This document shows, in pieces, positions 1 through 12,906 of a stretch of DNA of 64,000 nt (positions within the stretch are counted from its first letter, which is position 1; each line of letters begins with the position of its first letter). The notes below the pieces were generated by a model. That model was not told where the DNA came from. It saw nothing but the letters and a program-made list of their open reading frames with translations, and searched no databases. The stretch spans positions 26,636,801-26,700,800 of the forward strand of contig OX359247.1 in NCBI GenBank assembly GCA_947179485.1, read 5' to 3'. Made by a program: the position numbers and the translations under genes. The stretch is from Allacma fusca (lineage: Eukaryota > Arthropoda > Collembola > Symphypleona > Sminthuridae).

Positions 1-69
1 TGCTCCTGGAATACTAAAAGGGTGGCTGTATATTCATGAAATAAAATACAACAACTTTTGAAACTTTTC

Positions 70-300
70 TAGGGTGGAGGAGAAAAAATAAAGAAAGTAA
101 GTTGCCTGATGAGAGTGGAAGAGAACAAGGAATGAAAAACTAGCCGGGAGAGCAACAGAAAGGAGATGAGAAAGGTACGGGAGACAAGATAGGAGTCATG
201 AGGGAGAAAGAAAGAAAAGGAAATGATAAGATTCATGAAATGGTATGGAGGGGGACGAGAGAATAAGTAACAAGGACAATCTGAATATGATACGTCGGCA
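70..300. other. Purine-rich strand-asymmetric tract
   Basis: Over about 230 bases the plus strand is mostly A and G, without being a simple repeat. Read on the minus strand it is a long pyrimidine tract that could serve intron 3' ends. No gene is seen from 1 to 1317 apart from this. Confidence 0.4.
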
Positions 301-1317
301 TCATAAAGCCTAGCTATTAACTTGCTTTATGAGGAAGATGAACTGAGAAATGAAACAGACTCGTAGTTCCACTTACGCTTTCATTTTGGGACTCTGGAAA
401 AGATTATTAAAAATACTTAGCAGTGTTGTTTAGCAATGTCTTCATATCTTTGCTCCCGTCATTCAAAAACTACTACAAAGCTCTCCACGCGATAGTTACC
501 ACAACAGTAACCTCAGTTGATGTGCCCTCTCCACGCATATGTTCCCGCTGAACTGTGAGCTCTCATCATAACATAACCACAATTCTTTAATAATGCAATT
601 TCTTCAACAACAACTGTCATTTGATCTCTGTACAATATACATACATGCTTGTTTCAGGGATGTATAAGGTACCTTATTAAGATTACATGTATGTATGACT
701 TCCAAGGTTCACTTTCATGGTAACCTCAATGTCTTCATTTTGTGTCCCATATTTTCTATTGAGTTTATTTCATCTACAAAACTTTTATTGTTGTTGTTTT
801 CCGCCTTAGTAGTTCATCTCAACTTTTTAATAGCCCATGCTCCATTCTAGTACCCACTTAGAGCATAATTTTCTACTTGACTAGCTCCCTGGCTCTAGAG
901 AAGTAGCACAGTTGGAAAAATCTAAGTTTTGGGTCCGACCCCATTTTAATTAGCTATGCACGTTCAGAAATAGCATATCACTATATGTATCACTTTGATA
1001 ATTAAGAGTACAACTGACCAGCAGCGTTTTTCTGTACAAATATAGTAACTATAGTACCAATACTAGTTACGTAAGTACTGATTATTCATTGTACATTATA
1101 CAGTTTTATGTATATGTGCCGTTCTAAACAAATCCATTACTGCGCTCAGACGTTCACCTTCACAAGAAACCCCGAGTCCCGTGCACCAAGTACCACATAC
1201 ACGATGATATTACAGTAATTCGAGGGAATCCTCCGTAGTCCTGGAATTCCACTGCAGCATGTCGGGGAAATATAAATGAAGCCTTACAAATGAATAATGG
1301 ACAGGTTTCATACTTAC

Positions 1318-1365
1318 GTGTGTCGACGTCTGACTGGAGAAACACCGAAGAGCTTTGGTGATCAT
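1318..1365 (-). CDS. Candidate first exon with mitochondrial-presequence-like N-terminus
   Basis: On the minus strand ATG at 1365-1363 starts MITKALRCFSSQTSTH. The coding segment ends at 1318 and is followed directly by GTAAGTAT, a near-perfect 5' splice site, in phase 0. The peptide has Lys and Arg, many Ser/Thr and no acidic residue. RCF|SS matches the R-3 processing motif of mitochondrial presequences. Upstream on the same strand a TATA-like TTTATATAG lies at 1559-1551. Two acceptors are possible: CTGCAG ending at 1252 (66 nt intron, stop after 13 codons) and TTCCAG about 10 nt further on, continuing DYGGFPRIT to a stop after about 26 codons. Either way the product is very short, or further exons are missing. 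No family is recognised. Confidence 0.35.
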
Positions 1366-1550
1366 TGAAGGGAACAGGTAAGGAATGAAGTGAAACCGCA
1401 GGCAATAAATCATCCAGCAGGAAAAGTCATCCTATCTTTTCACACAGACAACAACCAACTCTCGTTCTTTCTTCCCTCTCCGAATCTCTCCTTTATGTAC
1501 TCTTGCGGCCGCCAACAGCTCAAACAACTTGGTTCCGATGATGTCATCAT

Positions 1551-1559
1551 CTATATAAA
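1551..1559 (-). promoter_or_regulatory. TATA-like element upstream of the 1.3 kb minus-strand exon
   Basis: The minus strand reads TTTATATAG here, about 190 nt before the candidate ATG at 1365. A start site about 30 nt downstream would give a 5' UTR of about 160 nt containing GCGGCCGC at 1506-1513, notable in this AT-rich DNA. TATA-like strings are common in such sequence, so the call depends on the exon being real. Confidence 0.2.
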
Positions 1560-1585
1560 GGGGTGAAAAAAATACAGACTTGAAG

Positions 1586-1589
<4 letters not shown>

Positions 1590-1628
<39 letters not shown>

Positions 1629-1658
1629 GAGAGAGAGGGAGAGAGAGAGAGAGAGAGG
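1590..1658. repeat. (GA)n microsatellite, interrupted
   Basis: About 69 bp of GA with GGA interruptions. It lies just upstream of the minus-strand exon candidate and encodes only artefactual Ser-Leu on the minus strand. Confidence 0.95.
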
Positions 1659-1665
1659 AAGGGTT

Positions 1666-4600
1666 CACCAGGAAAGTACATACAATTTTTTTGTCTCACT
1701 CTAGACCTACTCAAATACAAAGCCAGTACATATTTCTATTATCAGAATAAATCATTTGCTATGACAAAGTAAGTAGCGACGACTGGGAAAAAATACGGAC
1801 AAACCTTATTTATTTGTAGCGAAAAAACAGGAAGGAGGGGAGAGACAACAGCAAGTCATTTGTTATCAGCTAGGATTTTACTCTTAGAAATCTGAAATTA
1901 ACTACTCTTTCGTAGCAACTCCACTCGGGTACTGTAACGAAATATATAGCATCGACCGAAAGGATTTTGTGCTATCAATACTGTTGGTAATTTTATAATC
2001 ATACCATCATAGTTGCAGCTAGTACAATTTTTTCATGCGTGATTATAATGTAGGAATAAATACTTAAATTTATAATTGTTTACATATTTAAATACACAGT
2101 ATCTGTAAAATTGGATTTTTCAAACGGAACTCCTCGCATTGTCCATCGCAGGGTTATTTAAAAATTTTGGAAATAAAGTCTTGAATGCCCTTGTTAGTCA
2201 AAACTCCGTAGCTAGTGTTCCTGCTGGAAATTAGGTGGCGCTGTCGTACCATAATCTCAAAAGCAGCTTGTCTATTGTAAATCGAAACGACTGCCAAGTT
2301 CATCATTCTCGGATCTATGACAAGAGTGGAATTTCTGCTCTACTGCCTGCTCAGTTCCAAGTGGTTGACATTCTAACAAGTCAACTAACTGTTTTTATTT
2401 CTGTGGAAATGTCATGAACTGAAAACATTGGAGTGTTCAAGTTCGCCATCGAGCGTTCATTCATCTTTGTGAGTATGTGTGTGTCCCCGATAGAGGATAA
2501 TTATTATGGAGAAGCATAATCAATGTAAAATCAGAACTGCTCTTGGAAAATTTTTAATGAGCGGTTCTATTAAGTTTTTGGCACGTTACTGTAAGACCAA
2601 GTCCCGCTTATTATTTCCAAAAGTGGCATAACCAAGCTGAAGTTAATTTAATCATAAAGTTTTCTTGTTTGTTGATGAAGTAGACTGATGGGAAGCACTC
2701 AGCGAGAGGGAGAGATTCGCTAGCCGTAAAGTTGCAAATTGCAAGGAGGGATGAGTTCAAACGGGGAGGCTAAAAAGGGAGGCAAAAGTTAAAGAAGTAA
2801 ACATTGCCTAGCCCAAGGGTCATGAACTTTGGTAATAATCTAAGAACCGCATCAATAGCAGAAGTCACGGCAAAAGTTTCTGGGTGAAAACTTTACAAGT
2901 TTCTCTTCCTTCTATGGGAGTACTCTGTACTTTACTTTTACTTGAGTTCCGACGAGAGGAGTTGAGGCAAAAGGAGAGTGGAGAGTAGAGAGAGAGAGAG
3001 AGAAGAACAAGACAAACTCCTGCTTTTGACATAATTTAAATCTACATCCTACTTGCTGTTATATTATGTGTGTTATTTCTTAACCGTTCTCATTTTCCCA
3101 GAGAAAATTATCCACGCAATGTCTTTTGATACGTGTTTCTCTCCCCTAAACTTTCTACATAGATTCTCGGAATGTGACATGAAGCACACCCAAAACAATT
3201 GGGATCTCATGTCGAAGTGGAATATTCCAAGCGGAGTAAACAATACTTTTGCACAACTAAACTAATTAAATTATAGAATTACGGGCTTATTGTTAGTAAT
3301 GTTCCACGGTATGTGTGTATTATGTACATGGGCCCTGCATGTACCGCACATTAAAACGTTCACCGAAACTCGACTTCAATCCTTTAGATACTACGTGCAC
3401 ATGCATACTAGTACATGCACACAGGCGTAGTGGTTGAGAGGCATTAAAACCCGAAAAACTATAATAGCTCATCATTATCAAAAGTTATTACACGCTAGAA
3501 TTATTCAAACTTTGTTCCAAAATTGCTCATTATAGTATATGTTCACGAACCGCTTTATTACAAGTATCGTTGAGTATCTTAATTCAAGTTTTTTGCTCCT
3601 AACGAACTCCACAAGAAAAAAAATACTTTTCTAAGGAATAGAAGATAGAGAGGGAGAAAGATCTGTCCAGGTTTTTATGAGAACAACTTTTGTACTTTGA
3701 CTTTTCAACTGTTTTACTTTGTCAAACGTCCATTGTATTCCTGCTTTACTTTGAAGAATCTTCTTTTGTCCCAGTTTCAAATCATTTTGTGTTATCCTAT
3801 TTTACCAACTCTTCCATGTTTCCAGTTTCCACACAAGCAATTTTCCAAATTAAGATATTTCCACCCGAGAAAACTTTCCTAGCTTTTTTTGACTTTCTTC
3901 CCAAAAAAATACTTGACTGGAGAAACTACTTTGATATTTTTGCCAAAGGCTCAATTTGTGTCCTGTGATGAAACTCCCCATCTCACAAATTACATTACGC
4001 TTATTGATGTTTATATATTTTCCAGTCACCAGAAAAAATTTCTGGGGTTTATTTAAAAGGATTTCAAGAACGACGTGTGTATAATTTCTAGGGGTGATTT
4101 TTAGAAACGTAGGAAGAAGAACTGGTGTCTGAATGTCAATTGGACAAAGGGAGTTTAGAGAGACACGCTTTAAGTTTGTAGGATTTAGTTTGAAAATCCA
4201 GTAGGACATTTGTCAAGGTAGGGAGAAAAACTGAGGTGGAGGGAAGTTTTATGGTTCTCCCAAGAGCAATAATGGTACAAGCCTTTAAATAGACTGTCGA
4301 GGTAAGATGCAATTTGGTGTAGTAAAGCACAAAAATTATTGCAGGTTACATCATGTGTTGTGTGTGAGAGAGAGACAAGACACGATGAGAATCACCACTC
4401 GGAGGATAGGAGTTTTGTACATTGTCCTGTGCTTTACCTCCAACCAGCACATGAGGTACGGCGTATATTTACGTTTGGCTTTGAACAGCTCCTGGGAGAA
4501 TTCCCACAGACTAATTGGACACGGATAACCATGCTTTCTCACACTGTACGATGACGAACCTCCTTTTGTTCTTTTCCACCGAGAGGTCAACATCATTCTT

Positions 4601-7600
4601 GCTTTTAAAGGAGCCTTTCCTATATCTCATCAAATGCATATACTGTAACATGGGTACCATTCACTATGTATGTACTATTCATGTCTTTACCAAGTCATTG
4701 GACGTGTCTACATAATTCCAGGTGTTGTACACACCGGCATAACCAAAATGAGCAAATCACGAGGAATGAATTCATGATTACATGCTCAAGAGGAATATCT
4801 GATTCTTGGAGGAGCTACTCTGCTTATCAGAATATTTTCATAGATATATACTTACCTCTGCTGTAGGTGTGAATTTCCCTGATTGCTATACATGTATGCA
4901 CATAAAGTTCTTTGAATTTAGTATCAGCTCACTCAGCGCAGCGCAATGGCACTGAAAGGATGCAGAGGTTTTTCAACCAAAGTCTCAGCCTCCGTGGCAC
5001 CGTAGGTGAGAATTTGTGTAAACATTTTTCTTCTCCCGTCAAAAATTACAGGTGAGACTTTTGGGTCCCAGAGTTTACTCTTGTAGTTGACACCTGCGAA
5101 GGAAAGTTTTTGTGTGTGGTTGCATTGTTGAAACAAAAATTAATTACGGTGTAAGAGAAACATAGCTTTTGTTTTCCGCGTAGAGGATTTTTGTCATCGA
5201 TTCTTCTCAAGTTAAACCTCATTCTATTTAGTCTGTTCTCGGTTAAATTAACCAAAGGTTGTTCTGCTCAGTAAACGTTTTGACCTTTTAAGCCTTCAAT
5301 TAAATTTTTTATTTGGTCGTAACTTAAAAACCTAGGATAGAACTAATATTCCTAACATTGAACTAATTCCAAGAGCCAGTGTCGAGTAAGGATTCTTGAA
5401 TTAGTATTACAACACCTTGACCGAGATGCAAAGGAGATTAAAGCTCATGTCATTATGAGTGAAATTGAATTAATTCCAGACATTACGGCTTTTATGCATG
5501 TATAATTACACCTACATATATGTGTATTTGACTCTCAAATCCATAAGCACTAATATTATTTAAAGAGTAAATTGCTCTGTAGTTATTCATAAGATGTCCC
5601 TTTAGTGTAATTTTATACTTTCGCAAGTAAGTACTGAAATCAGCACGAAGATGACCATGCGATGACAGTTTTGAGGATGTTCACCGTTATTAAATCTTCC
5701 TCCATGGTACTATTTCTGGTCTAAAAATGCCTAAACACATGCTAAAGAATATATGCACTTTCTGACCAAATAAAGTTGGAGCTAAGGGCAGCACCGGAGT
5801 AAATACAAGACTCACGATTCTTGCGGCACATTGTTCCCTCACCAGACTGACGTTTTAAAGTAAACCTATGATTTTAACACCTACTTTTTAAACATGATCC
5901 GTAGTTTGCCAGAACAGTTTAAGGTCAGTGCTACTAAAATATAGACTACTTTGCCTACTTTTACCTTGAAGCACTGCTGTATCTCCTTTCATCATTGTAA
6001 TGTGATTATAGCTTTTTTTTTGCAGTAAGTTGTGAGTTAAAATTACAATTGAAATATGTATCTATTCTTAAATGTTCAAGAAGAAAAAATCCAATCCTCT
6101 CATCCCAATTTTAATAGGTAGGGAAGTCATCTCTGAATTGCACTCAGATTGAAATAATGACAAGCTTGAATGGAAATATCCACTCAATCTTATACGAGCT
6201 CATTTACCAGTAATGATGAGAGCAACTTTTACAAAAAGGGAGAGAACATTTTCAAATCTGTCAGGGTATGTTCATTAAATTTAGGACTGAAATGAAGGCA
6301 TTTCATGGTTGTATTAAACTTTCGCTGATTTCGTACAAACCTCATCAGGACATTTACACGCCTGTAATAAACTCAAAATGCGATGAAACAACTTATTCCG
6401 TCAAATATGACGTCTGCTCCCAAAAGAGTCATTTATTTCCTAAAGACGATTTTATTCAATTTCACGTCATTTCACTCCCGGCGAAATCCCAGGAACATAT
6501 GAATTTACATCTACTTGCATATGTATTTATGTATGTATGTATTACTTACACTTGCACACAACTGCTTTACCATCAAGTTGTCTCGATCTGATACACCGAC
6601 TTATGAGTGTGTCTGAATTTATGTAGATATGCATATTTATTTGCATGCGTTTTGTATCTATGCATTTACGTACGCTTTGTACCCACGTATGCATTCAAAT
6701 GTGCAATATTTCGTACGGAGATATGTATTTGCATATGATTGCGTAGAAATGGTGAGGCGGACAAATTAGGCATTCACGTTCAAATTTGGAGGAGCTATCT
6801 AAAGTGTAAATCTATCTAGAATCTGTGTGTTAATGGAAGTGAGAGAGACAGGGAGCTGCTGGGGCTAGGACCACAATCGGCATCTTATTTGGCAGGAACA
6901 AATTGAATAGCCGGGAGGGACGACACAGGAGAGTAATGGAGGCCAATTAATTTATAGACAGCTAGTAATGCTCAGCCGTGGTTGGCAATTAAGGTCAGTA
7001 TGAATAATAAATAATGATTTTGCTATTCAAGCACTTTGAGCCTCCGCTCTGAGGTGAACCATTGGTTTCCTCTTTTAAAAAAAAATTATATTTAATTATG
7101 ATTTTATTTATTGTTCTCAATAGGTAATGTGCAGTTTCCAAAGCAGCTCAATATTTGACCTACACACCAATACAGTCCTATAATTTAGTACTGCAGACCA
7201 TCACCAGCACAAAACTTTTACTCTTGTCCTATTTACTTCACTGTAACTCCTAATTATTGAGGTGTAATTTTAAATGCAATACAAGTGTACACAGTTTGAA
7301 TACTTTTTCACAGTGTTTGCTAAAAGCAGTGGTTTTTATGTATGTATGTACATAGAAAACTCAGGCTGAGAGAGCAATTATTACCGCCGCTTATAATCAA
7401 ATCATGACATTCATGTTAAAACCACAGTGCTCTGTGTACTCACAACTTATTCACTTAATTCTTTCAAATGGTCATGAAATAATGATTCATTGTGCTCAAA
7501 ATTACCGTTGCAGAGAGGAAATAAACGGACGAGTTACTTTCTATGAAACCCAACCGAATCAGCTTCTGTCAAGTCGAGGTAATCAGGAACGTCTCTGAAT

Positions 7601-8980
7601 GACAAAAAATCTCTTAATTACTTGAGAGTGATGGTGTAGCCTACAGCGGAACAAATTCCCTATTGCATAGAAAAAATTCAATGAAAACACTCTTATTCTC
7701 TTTATCTACATTTCCATCCAAATCCATAAACATACATACATATGTAACATCTATCCAGAATATTACACTTGCACTCTTCATTTCCCAAAGCTGAGGCACC
7801 CTCATCAACTCGGAGCTTTACCCGAATACAAATATCATAGAACATAAGCAAACTTGAATGCGACATAATACTACATATTTGTTTTGTGATGCATATTTAA
7901 ATCTCCGTTAAAATATTTATATGTAATATAATTTAGCATACGTATGCATAATACAGTATATACTATAACTAACTCCCAAGTATGCTTTTAAAAAATAAGA
8001 TTTTGGGGGAAATAAATCAAGGGATTTGGTTGTAAAAAATTGAGAGTGGATTGCTGTGAATAAAAGAGAAGGGTTGTTTCTATATTTTGGGATCCAACTT
8101 TATAATTGGCAATTTGAAGCACGAAATTTGTTTAAGACTTGGTTCAAGGGAATCGAAAGAGGTAATTTTTCTTAGACTTTTACCTATGTATGTATATATT
8201 TTCTATGCCCACACACAACTCCTGGTATAAAAATATTTCCAGATTGAATGCATGCTCCAAAGCCGATTGAGGTTCATGTTTTGGGTTTGCTTCAGAAACT
8301 ATAAGTGTGTACATCTCATATTCGTAGATGAAACACTAAGAGATGTGACTAACATTATAGAAGATGATACCACTCAAGTAACCCTGGCAAGGAGATGCAT
8401 GGGATTTGTGCATCCTCTCGTCGTCCTCATGGTTGAGGTTCTAATAAGCTTCTCATGCTTGGTTGAACCAGTGGATGAAGATTGGGAGATTGTGTATCTG
8501 CAAGTGATTCCATTTGAATAATATGAGCTCACATTAGTTGGAAATATTATGTACGGGGGTAGCTTCTAGGCTAGAAGCTCTAGGATCTATTTGCTGGTAA
8601 ATATATCTAACATATATGTATCCTCAACTAAATTTAAAGCTTGCTAGAGCTAGATGAACATGAAGGCCTATATGGAAATGTGCGTTTCACGCCTGTATGC
8701 ATAAATGAATGCATTAGAATCAGTAGGCGTACACGCAGATGTAAATACATGTCGTACACATAATGTTACTTAAAGAAAAATGCACACACATTCTACGTAC
8801 GTCTGTACGTACTTACATATGTGCAAAGGAGACTGTAATACCGAGCAATTCAGGGTGCATGTATGAAGCCAGATATGTACATGCATAAGCACAACAGCTA
8901 AATCCTCACAATTGAATTAGACTTGCTGCAAGGCAATGTAGTGGAATGATAAGCCGTCTGAAATTACTAAATTTTTTCAG
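1666..8980. other. No gene seen
   Basis: AT-rich unique sequence with scattered TACATA/TATGTA clusters (about 6510-6740, 7320-7350, 8740-8830) and only short open frames (at most 119 codons, minus 3850-4209). A polypyrimidine-GCAG string near 6023 is followed by a stop-rich region. Confidence 0.5.
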
Positions 8981-8982
8981 GC

Positions 8983-9189
8983 CTGGCATTCGTGTCACAC
9001 AGTGTATCATCAAGAGTGAAAAAAGTCCCTCTCTTTTCTCATCCTTTTGCTTTTCATCGGCCAAAGGAGAACTTTTCAACTCCTGAATTTTCCCTCCTCC
9101 TCCTTCACCTCATCTATATCTCTCTCCTAATCCTCTGCTCCTTGCAGTTCTCAACAAGGGAGAGAAATCTTGAAGAGAAAAAAAAATGA
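8983..9189 (+). CDS. Possible terminal exon with C-terminal hydrophobic segment, or an intron tract
   Basis: A strong acceptor-like string (AATTTTTTCAG) ends at 8980. From 8983 a frame runs 68 codons to TGA at 9189. It begins LAFVSHSVSSRVKKVPLF, carries a hydrophobic run (LLLLHLIYISLLILCSL) and ends with a charged tail and KKK. That would suit a C-terminal membrane anchor. However, the hydrophobic run is encoded by a long pyrimidine tract ending in CTCCTTGCAG at 9147. That tract is itself an excellent 3' splice site, and pyrimidine-rich codons spell Leu/Ser/Phe anyway. I cannot decide between the two readings. Confidence 0.2.
   Translation: MAFVSHSVSSRVKKVPLFSHPFAFHRPKENFSTPEFSLLLLHLIYISLLILCSLQFSTRERNLEEKKK
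9090..9147 (+). promoter_or_regulatory. Polypyrimidine tract and candidate 3' splice site
   Basis: About 55 bases are almost all C/T and end in TGCTCCTTGCAG, close to the ideal branch/polypyrimidine/acceptor arrangement. A following exon would start at 9148 (TTCTCAACAAGG). All three frames close within about 20 codons and no donor is obvious before the stops, so a downstream exon would have to be short, terminal or non-coding. Confidence 0.3.
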
Positions 9190-9224
9190 ACTACCGCTCT
9201 GACTGACACTCGCTGCTCCATGCC

Positions 9225-9599
9225 GTGCATGCTGCAATGAATGCGAATGCATACGGTCTCTATTATTGCTTTTATATCCTAGCCATCCAGTGGTATCAAA
9301 GAGCTCAGATGAAAATTGTCCTTGCATTTTATCCGTTCGTCAGAGATGGAAAAGTCAGTGCAACTGCCAGTGCGTCTCTCTCTCTCTCTCTCTCCTCTCT
9401 TTATGCAGAAATAAACATAAAGTTTTCTGATAAGTTCAATTCACCGAATTTTTCTCCCTCCTCGTCTCCCTGCCTTGTCAAACCTTTTCGCATTGATTCG
9501 CTCCCCACAAATGATAAGATTCCCGACCAGGGGAGCCAGAATTTCTTTCGTATCGTCGTCTCTGCCCTATCATTTGTGGAGTTGGGACTCGCCCTCTGA
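9225..9599 (+). CDS. Open frame of 124 codons across a CT repeat, unknown
   Basis: The frame stays open through a (CT)n stretch that encodes Ser-Leu repeats, then reads a Pro/Ser-rich part (NSPNFSPSSSP). The opposite strand carries a 108-codon frame at 9401-9727. Open frames on both strands show low stop-codon density rather than clear coding. It follows the acceptor candidates at 8980 and 9147. No family is recognised. Confidence 0.12.
   Translation: MHAAMNANAYGLYYCFYILAIQWYQRAQMKIVLAFYPFVRDGKVSATASASLSLSLSSLYAEINIKFSDKFNSPNFSPSSSPCLVKPFRIDSLPTNDKIPDQGSQNFFRIVVSALSFVELGLAL
9374..9399. repeat. (CT)n microsatellite
   Basis: About 26 bp of CT with one interruption, inside the 9225-9599 open frame, where it encodes Ser-Leu repeats. 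Confidence 0.85.
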
Positions 9600-12500
9600 A
9601 TACAGAGCAAGAAATATTTTTTATAATTTTCTATTTGCACTTCCTCCTTTTTCAATTGAGTCTGGCCCTTTCTGACGACATTTCTCCCGTACCTATAATT
9701 ACCAAAGTTTGGTGTGGGGAAGATCATTTACGATGCTGAGTAAGTTACAAAATCACATTTCACAGGGGAACCTTTTCGTCAATTTTTACACAGAAGAGTT
9801 TTTGCATAATTATACATATTTGCATATTAAATATATCTTCATACAGGGGTACAGTGCAATCATATTTTACAGAGAGAGAGTCATACATACATACATACAT
9901 TAGTAATAAGTGAATTTACAATTACACATGTATTGCAGTCGGAATGCTTTATGGTGTATCTTGTACTAGCATCTACGAAGAGTATCATACATGTGACGTG
10001 CATAGAACGGAGATATTTGATAATTTTACATATGTATGTCCGTGCACATTTATGTTTACTCTGTAATTGTACAACACTGCAAGAATCAAAGAAAAACTTG
10101 GGAAAAAGTCTTATGCGCAATTTATTTATGCAATAGCCTGTAAAAACCTCCGTAGACATGTACCAATGTTTACATATGTATATATTGGTTACACAAATGT
10201 ACTTGTAAATAATTAAATATAAAGTAGGGTCAGAAAACTTGATCAACGCAAGAGAGAGAGAGGAAGTTTTTTGTTATATTTATAAATATTTCACAATGTA
10301 CGCGACTTGGTTGTTGAACTCAAGCAACGCGGATGTAATTACTATATAGCAGATCCAAGAGATATTTAAATTTAGATTTGTCTCTTCTTCGTACTCGGTG
10401 GGCATTTAGCTTTGCATGTGTGTGCATTGTGAGTGAGTGAGTGTGTGTTTGTGTGTGTGTGTGTGTGTGGTTCAGAGGAGACTCAAACCAGTTTGGAAAA
10501 CTATGGCAAGAGACAATGAGGAAGGTATTGTTCCTTAATTATTCACACACTTTGGACTGGTCATCAAGGGCTCTCATCTCTAATAAGTCAAGCATGGAAA
10601 GCTCAGTCATTAAGTAACACTCTGACAGGGAAACTGTTCCTCCTGTCGTAAAACTGGAAACTTCCATTACCAACACTACAGAACACTTGGGTAATGATAA
10701 GCTTCGCCCTAAAAATGATGGTAGCTTCCATAAATGTCATTGGCATTAAAAATCATTAACTATCACAAAAAAATTACAATCTACACCAACATGAGCATTT
10801 TTAGCATCCCATCAACACCTCCTTTATGCACATTCACCCCGACATGAGTCGGATTTTGGGAAAAACTTCCGTAAATATACACTGAACGTAATAGTACATT
10901 GACAAGTCCTTTACCTGCACTGGTACATTTGTAATGGGATGTTGTAAGGAGGTATTTACTTCAATATCACGGTGTAGAACATCTGCTGTACCATCATAAA
11001 ATATGACCTCTGTTCACAATATTTATTTACAGTTGCAGTTTTCCTCTGAAAAGTCGTGAGGAGTAGGGGACCGTAGAGCATCTCAATCACTGCTCACATC
11101 TCCATATCTACGGGCCTGATCCGAGCTGTGTGTATATGTGTGTCTGCCAATAAGATGAACTGAAACCCACACATGGTTATTCTCTTTTGAAAAAAAAATG
11201 ACAACATAATAAAATACTGTACGAAATGAGAGGAAAGCGAAAAATCTGTATAAATTGAAGCCATTATTCCTGAAAGTCATGGATGTTGAGAGCTGTCGTC
11301 ATTGTCATTGCGACGGAGTTTGCATATTCCTAAATGAATCTGTCGAGAGTCGTAGGATGTTTGAGTAAGCCCTAGGAGGGATACCGTATAGTTGTTACCT
11401 TCAGTGAATAAACAGCTCCTTTATAGTCACCATGTAAACGGTTAGTTGCACTTGTCAAAGAGAAGACGATTGCATGCAAGCCTACAGGAATCCCCTATTT
11501 GATTTAATGGTTGACAGAGTAGCTTACAATAAGTAAGTATGTATTTACTTATGCTTACGATGCGTCTGCATTCAAATGCAACGACAGCATAATTTTCCCG
11601 TTCACACTTTGAAATCTTAAATTACCGGCGGACAAGGGTCTATGTGTTTTCGACGTGTATTTAATTACTCAAAGATTCAAGTCCAACGTTTTCCATTGCG
11701 TCCTTTCTTATTTTTATCAACCTTATAAACAGTACTTCCTTCGTGCTCCATTTCACTCAGAGGGTGACTATTTTTTCTATTCCTTTTTTTTCCTACTCCC
11801 TTTCCTCGAAACAATGTGAAGGTATTTAGCCCTCATATAGGTCTACAATGATAACGTTGGATGAGGAGATTCCTACTTGTGTATTTATAACAATGAGCCA
11901 AGGAGATTCTTGGGAAAATCAAGACCTTCCTACTGCACGCACAATCAATTCGTTATAAATGCAACGCTTTGTATACCATGAAGGAACCTATCTTTAGCAC
12001 TGGTGACGGTGTACTACTAACGTTTAAACATACTAACACACAAGGAAGAAGACCATGTACACAGGGATTCAGATACTACGAAATTCTTATGTATTTAGCA
12101 TAAATTACTATGTCTATCCATGTGCTTCCATGTGTACGATATATGTATTATTGTACGAATACAACTTTGAGCATTCAGACGTATAATGTTAATGCACGTA
12201 TTCTATACTGATGGTACATTCGCATGCAATGTGTACATAGTTACATGCTCCTAATTATTGCTACTAATTAAGAACTAAAAGCCCATGACTGTCTTGGGAT
12301 TACAGACGGGTGAAATTAAATGAAGCGTTTAGGAATATCTATGTAAATGTTAATAAATTAATACAAACGCCCTGACATTATAAGTTCACGTTTGAATAGA
12401 TATAGATAATAATAATGAAGGTGAAACTATAAGCCCTCAAGAAATCACGCCCCAAGTTTAACGGTGTGTTTGAGTATTGTTCCAAACCAAGAACGGCGGA

Positions 12501-12906
12501 TCATAAACTGAGGTTCGTACGTGAAAGAGATTGATACACGCAGGGTCCTCATCTGCCAGGGCAGACTTACTTACTGGTTATTGTTTCTGTCGAAAGTTAA
12601 AAAAATAATAGGATAAAAAAACGACAGCTAAACCAATGTTGATAAATGATAGTGGGAGTGGAGCGGGGAGATTTATAACGGATTTGACTCTTTCCGCCAT
12701 GACTCCAAGATGTAATTGGGAAACGTACGGGGTTTAGCACAGTAACACAGTTATTTATGACAGATTCGAAATCCATTTGCGGGGAAGACTCTGTCTTGCA
12801 GTTTCGTTCCTGGTTGGAGAGAGATCTGGAATGAAAATTGGAGTCGACGGATGTGGATTTACGTATCTGCAGACGGGAGCTTGAGAGTTAGCTGGATGTG
12901 ACAGAA
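9600..12906. other. No gene seen
   Basis: AT-rich with TACATACA clusters at 9886-9900, around 10030 and 10170, the GT microsatellite at 10430, and open frames up to 121 codons made largely of the TACA clusters. No paired splice signals noticed. Confidence 0.5.
10430..10470. repeat. (GT)n / GAGT compound microsatellite
   Basis: GTGAGTGAGTGA passes into a GT run of about 25 bp with one TTT interruption. Confidence 0.9.

Noticed and set aside
1540-1565. Minus-strand LYIDDDII, resembling the YIDD motif of reverse transcriptases
   Set aside because: The frame starts in a TC repeat, no other reverse-transcriptase motif is near, and the spacing after the motif is wrong.
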